From: Streptomyces triticisoli
GTDB lineage: Bacteria; Actinomycetota; Actinomycetes; Streptomycetales; Streptomycetaceae
Direction: 5' to 3'
DNA: 46,235 nucleotides
Assembly: GCF_003270085.1 (NCBI RefSeq)
Contig: NZ_QFDQ01000220.1
Coordinates: forward strand, 1-46,235
A model generated the notes under the pieces. The model saw only the letters and a program-made list of their open reading frames with translations, was not told the DNA's origin and searched no databases. Position numbers and translations under genes: made by a program. Positions 43,320 to 46,235 of this stretch are shown here, piece by piece. How positions within the stretch are numbered: the stretch's first letter is position 1; every line of letters begins with the position of its first letter.

Positions 43320-43745
43320 TCAGGGGGTTCGGGAGGTGACCAGTTCTGTCAGCACACCGTGACAATCCTTGGGGTGCAGGAAGGTGATCCGTGACCCCAT
43401 GGAGCCGCGTCGCGGCTCCTCGTACAGAACGCGTACGCCCTTCTCCCGGATGGCCGCGGCGTCCGCGTCGACATCCGCCGTACCGAAGGCGATGTGGTGC
43501 ACGCCCTCGCCGTTCTTCGCCAGCCACTTGGCGACGGTGGAGTCCTCGCGGGTGGGCTCGAGTAGCTGCAGGTAGGACGCCCCGCCGTCGGACGTCTCGT
43601 TGATCTTGAGCATGGCCTCGCGCACGCCCTGCTCCTCGTTGACCTCGGTGTGGAACACCTCGAAGCCGTACGTGGCCCGGTAGAACTCGACGGTGGCGTC
43701 GAGGTCGTGGCAGGCGATCCCGATGTGGTCGATTCGCGTCAGCAT
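43320..43745 (-). CDS. mce: methylmalonyl-CoA epimerase
   Basis: The enzyme interconverts (S)- and (R)-methylmalonyl-CoA, feeding the adenosylcobalamin-dependent mutase and, in Streptomyces, polyketide extender supply. The 141-residue protein is a VOC-fold metalloenzyme. Metal ligands lie in TRIDHIGIACHDLD (His near residue 7), in GEGVHHIAFGTADV (His near 83) and in the C-terminal HGVLTELV (Glu near residue 134). ATG 43745 is used. It is divergent from the acetyltransferase gene, and the 147-bp gap holds GCGCGCA/TGCGCGC arms (43758-43764 and 43783-43789). Confidence 0.93.
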   Translation of the reverse strand: MLTRIDHIGIACHDLDATVEFYRATYGFEVFHTEVNEEQGVREAMLKINETSDGGASYLQLLEPTREDSTVAKWLAKNGEGVHHIAFGTADVDADAAAIREKGVRVLYEEPRRGSMGSRITFLHPKDCHGVLTELVTSRTP

Positions 43746-43807
43746 GGTTTCAGTGCAGCGCGCATCGGGTGGTTACGCAACGTGCGCGCGATCACACCGG
43801 CCGCCGG

Positions 43808-43837
43808 ATGACGGGGCGGACAACCCCTCAGTACATT
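43808..43837 (+). promoter_or_regulatory. candidate promoter of the acetyl-CoA acetyltransferase gene
   Basis: ATGACG (43808-43813) matches the -35 consensus at four positions. TACATT (43832-43837) follows after 18 bp and also matches at four. The leader would be about 50 nt. Confidence 0.4.
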
Positions 43838-43892
43838 CGAAGTAAACCCTCGTTCACTCCTCGGCTGTCCAGCCGGAAGGGGATCGCAGCTC

Positions 43893-45110
43893 ATGTCTTC
43901 TGGAACCTCAGCAACGTCCGGAACGAACAACTCGGTGATCGTCGCGGGCGCCCGTACGCCCATGGGACGACTGCTCGGCTCGCTCAAGTCCTTCTCCGGA
44001 GCCGACCTCGGCGGCTTCGCGATCAAGGCCGCCCTCGACCGTGCGGGGATCGGCGGCGACCAGGTGCAGTACGTCATCATGGGCCAGGTGCTGCAGGCCG
44101 GGGCGGGGCAGATCCCGGCACGCCAGGCCGCGGTCAAGGCAGGCATCCCGATGAACGTCCCGGCACTCACCGTCAACAAGGTGTGCCTGTCCGGCCTGGA
44201 CGCCATCGCGCTGGCCGACCAGCTGATCCGTGCGGGTGAATTCGACGTGATCGTCGCCGGCGGCCAGGAGTCCATGACCAACGCCCCCCACCTGCTGCCC
44301 AAGTCTCGCGAGGGCTACAAGTACGGCGCCGTGCAGTTGCTCGACGCCATGGCCCACGACGGCCTGACCGACTCCTTCGAGAACATCGCCATGGGCGAGT
44401 CGACCGAGAAGCACAACACCCGCCTGGGCATCGAGCGCGCCGAGCAGGACGAGATCGCCGCCCTCTCCCACCAGCGGGCCGCCGCCGCGCAGAAGAACGG
44501 CGTCTTCGAGGCCGAGATCACCCCCGTGGAGATCCCGCAGCGCAAGGGCGACCCGGTCCTGTTCAGCAAGGACGAGGGCATCCGCGGCGACACCACCGCC
44601 GAGTCGCTGGGCAAGCTGCGCCCGGCCTTCACCAAGGACGGCACGATCACGGCCGGCTCCTCCTCGCAGATCTCCGACGGCGCCGCCGCCGTGGTCGTGA
44701 TGAGCAAGGCCAAGGCGCAGGAGCTGGGCCTGGAGTGGATCGCCGAGATCGGCGCCCACGGCAATGTGGCCGGCCCGGACAACTCCCTGCAGTCGCAGCC
44801 GTCCAACGCGATCCTGCACGCCCTGAAGAAGGAGGGCCTGGACGTCTCCGACCTCGACCTCATCGAGATCAACGAGGCGTTCGCCGCGGTCGCCGTGCAG
44901 TCAATGAAGGACCTCGGCGTGTCCACGGAAAAGGTGAACGTGAACGGCGGCGCCATCGCCCTGGGTCACCCGATCGGGATGTCCGGCGCCCGTCTCGTCC
45001 TGCACCTGGCCCTGGAGCTGAAGCGGCGCGGCGGCGGCGTCGGCGCGGCCGCGCTGTGCGGCGGCGGCGGTCAGGGTGACGCGCTGATCGTCCGGGTACC
45101 GAAGGGGTAA
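43893..45110 (+). CDS. acetyl-CoA C-acetyltransferase (thiolase)
   Basis: The enzyme condenses two acetyl-CoA to acetoacetyl-CoA, or does the reverse. The 405-residue protein is a type II thiolase with the nucleophile Cys in NKVCLSGLDAIALAD near residue 97. The catalytic His is in NGGAIALGHPIGMSGAR near residue 360, and the second catalytic Cys is in AALCGGGGQGDA near 391. ATG 43893 follows GGAAGGGG (43875-43882). With the 3-hydroxybutyryl-CoA dehydrogenase at 26347 it could open the ethylmalonyl-CoA/crotonyl-CoA route, but that is inference. The 118-bp gap to meaB suggests cotranscription is possible. Confidence 0.94.
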   Translation: MSSGTSATSGTNNSVIVAGARTPMGRLLGSLKSFSGADLGGFAIKAALDRAGIGGDQVQYVIMGQVLQAGAGQIPARQAAVKAGIPMNVPALTVNKVCLSGLDAIALADQLIRAGEFDVIVAGGQESMTNAPHLLPKSREGYKYGAVQLLDAMAHDGLTDSFENIAMGESTEKHNTRLGIERAEQDEIAALSHQRAAAAQKNGVFEAEITPVEIPQRKGDPVLFSKDEGIRGDTTAESLGKLRPAFTKDGTITAGSSSQISDGAAAVVVMSKAKAQELGLEWIAEIGAHGNVAGPDNSLQSQPSNAILHALKKEGLDVSDLDLIEINEAFAAVAVQSMKDLGVSTEKVNVNGGAIALGHPIGMSGARLVLHLALELKRRGGGVGAAALCGGGGQGDALIVRVPKG

Positions 45111-45228
45111 CGGACACCGACACCGAAGGCGCAACGGACGCCGAGGGCGCAAGCCCCCCTTCGACCGCCCCCTCGTACGACCCCCTCGAACGCGCACGGC
45201 GTACGAGGACCAAGTGAACGGAGTTGTG

Positions 45229-46185
45229 ATGCAGGACGTCTCCTCTCTGGTGGCCCAGGCCAGGGAAGGCCGGCCGAGGGCCGTGGCCCGGCTGATCTCC
45301 TTGGTGGAGGGGGCGTCCCCGCAGTTGCGGGAGGTCATGCGGACGCTCGCCCCGCTCACCGGCAACGCCTACGTCGTCGGCCTCACCGGCTCCCCGGGCG
45401 TGGGCAAGTCGACGTCCACCTCGGCGCTGGTGACGGCGTACCGCAAGCAGGGCAAGCGGGTCGGCGTCCTGGCCGTCGACCCGTCCTCGCCCTTCTCCGG
45501 CGGCGCCCTGCTCGGCGACCGCGTCCGCATGTCGGAGCACGCCTCCGACCCGGGCGTCTACATCCGCTCCATGGCCAGCCGCGGCCACCTGGGCGGCCTC
45601 GCCTGGGCCGCCCCGCAGGCGATCCGCGTACTGGACGCGGCGGGCTGCGACGTGGTCCTGGTCGAGACGGTCGGCGTGGGCCAGTCGGAGGTGGAGATCG
45701 CCTCCCAGGCGGACACCTCGGTCGTCCTGCTGGCCCCGGGCATGGGCGACGGCATCCAGGCGGCCAAGGCCGGCATCCTGGAGATCGGCGACGTCTTCGT
45801 CGTCAACAAGGCCGACCGGGACGGCGCGGACGCCACCGCCCGCGAGCTGAACCACATGCTGGGCCTCGGCGAGGCCCGCGGCCCCGGCGACTGGCGCCCG
45901 CCCATCGTCAAGACGGTGGCGGCCCGCGCCGAGGGCGTCGACGAGGTCGTGGAGGCCCTGGAGAAGCACCGCGCGTGGATGGAGGAGCGCGGCGTCCTGG
46001 CGGAGCGGCGCCGGGCCCGTGCCGCCCGCGAGGTGGAGACGATCGCGGTCACCGCCCTGCGCGAACGCATCGGCGACCTCCACGGCGACCGCCGCCTGGC
46101 CGCTCTCGCGGAGAGGATCGTGGCGGGAGAGCTGGACCCGTACAGCGCGGCGGACGAACTGGTGGCGGGCCTGACACGGGCCTAG
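45229..46185 (+). CDS. meaB: MeaB, G-protein chaperone of methylmalonyl-CoA mutase
   Basis: MeaB (ArgK/MMAA family) is a GTPase that guards methylmalonyl-CoA mutase and controls loading of intact adenosylcobalamin. The 318-residue product has the P-loop GLTGSPGVGKSTSTSAL near residue 45 and AVDPSSPFSGGALLGDRVRM near residue 83. The ETVGVGQSEVEIA segment, near 143, and the base-specificity motif VVNKADRDGA near residue 190 follow. I chose ATG 45229 because GGAG (45220-45223) is 5 nt upstream; GTG 45214 is in frame. CCTCGTAC/GTACGAGG arms (45171-45178 and 45201-45208) precede the gene and could fold over the first ribosome binding site. Confidence 0.94.
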   Translation: MQDVSSLVAQAREGRPRAVARLISLVEGASPQLREVMRTLAPLTGNAYVVGLTGSPGVGKSTSTSALVTAYRKQGKRVGVLAVDPSSPFSGGALLGDRVRMSEHASDPGVYIRSMASRGHLGGLAWAAPQAIRVLDAAGCDVVLVETVGVGQSEVEIASQADTSVVLLAPGMGDGIQAAKAGILEIGDVFVVNKADRDGADATARELNHMLGLGEARGPGDWRPPIVKTVAARAEGVDEVVEALEKHRAWMEERGVLAERRRARAAREVETIAVTALRERIGDLHGDRRLAALAERIVAGELDPYSAADELVAGLTRA

Positions 46186-46193
46186 CCCACGGG

Positions 46194-46235
46194 CAGAACG
46201 ACAGGCGGGCCCCTCGGGGCCCGCCTGTCGTTCTG
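46194..46235. terminator. very strong terminator after meaB
   Basis: CAGAACGACAGGCGGGCCC (from 46194) pairs perfectly with the complementary arm ending at 46235, 19 bp with loop CTCG. The window ends exactly at the last base of the arm, so any T tract is not visible. Confidence 0.85.

Overview
This window is a chromosomal core segment of a Streptomyces (high-GC actinomycete). Codons are strongly biased to G/C in the third position, GTG and TTG starts are frequent, and the gene order follows, from memory, the S. coelicolor stretch from thrB/rho (about SCO5356) to meaB (about SCO5400). All calls come from reading the sequence; no database search was run.

Layout. (1) 0.4-11 kb, plus strand: thrB, rho, an LCP cell-wall enzyme, rpmE, prfA, prmC, a TsaC/Sua5 tRNA-modification gene, a phosphatase-like gene whose nucleophile is replaced, and glyA. 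(2) 11.3-21.3 kb, plus strand: a WecA/TagO-like glycolipid primer transferase, then the full F-type ATP synthase operon atpIBEFHAGDC and a DUF2550 membrane protein. (3) 21.4-26.2 kb: a secreted GH18 chitinase (chiC) on the minus strand with its direct-repeat promoter, then a decayed stretch (tail of a LuxR-type regulator, frameshifted Phd-like antitoxin), a PduO-type cobalamin adenosyltransferase, and a three-gene regulatory island (HATPase kinase / XRE-DUF5753 / DUF397). (4) 26.3-33.7 kb: 3-hydroxybutyryl-CoA dehydrogenase, a STAS protein, a membrane-anchored P-loop (STAND-like) protein, the mismatch endonuclease NucS, an SCO5389-family protein, a luciferase-like oxidoreductase and a small Cys/His protein. 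(5) 33.7-43 kb, minus strand: two paralogous ABC exporter pairs, then filP and scy, the coiled-coil proteins of polar growth. (6) 43.3-46.2 kb: methylmalonyl-CoA epimerase, acetyl-CoA acetyltransferase and meaB, an acyl-CoA/methylmalonyl-CoA group that fits the nearby adenosylcobalamin gene.

The most notable non-genic signals are a Rex-type redox operator upstream of the atp operon; a 62-bp MITE-like element with 14-bp terminal inverted repeats and a TGA duplication; two transposase-free IS200/IS605-like right-end remnants; a four-copy 53-54 bp imperfect tandem repeat before glyA; hairpins inside the atp operon; palindromes in the rho leader; and a duplicated 60-bp unit inside the DUF397 gene. 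I found no CRISPR array, tRNA, rRNA, prophage or biosynthetic cluster. The best candidate for an uncharacterised system is the membrane-spanning STAND-like protein at 27967-30522.
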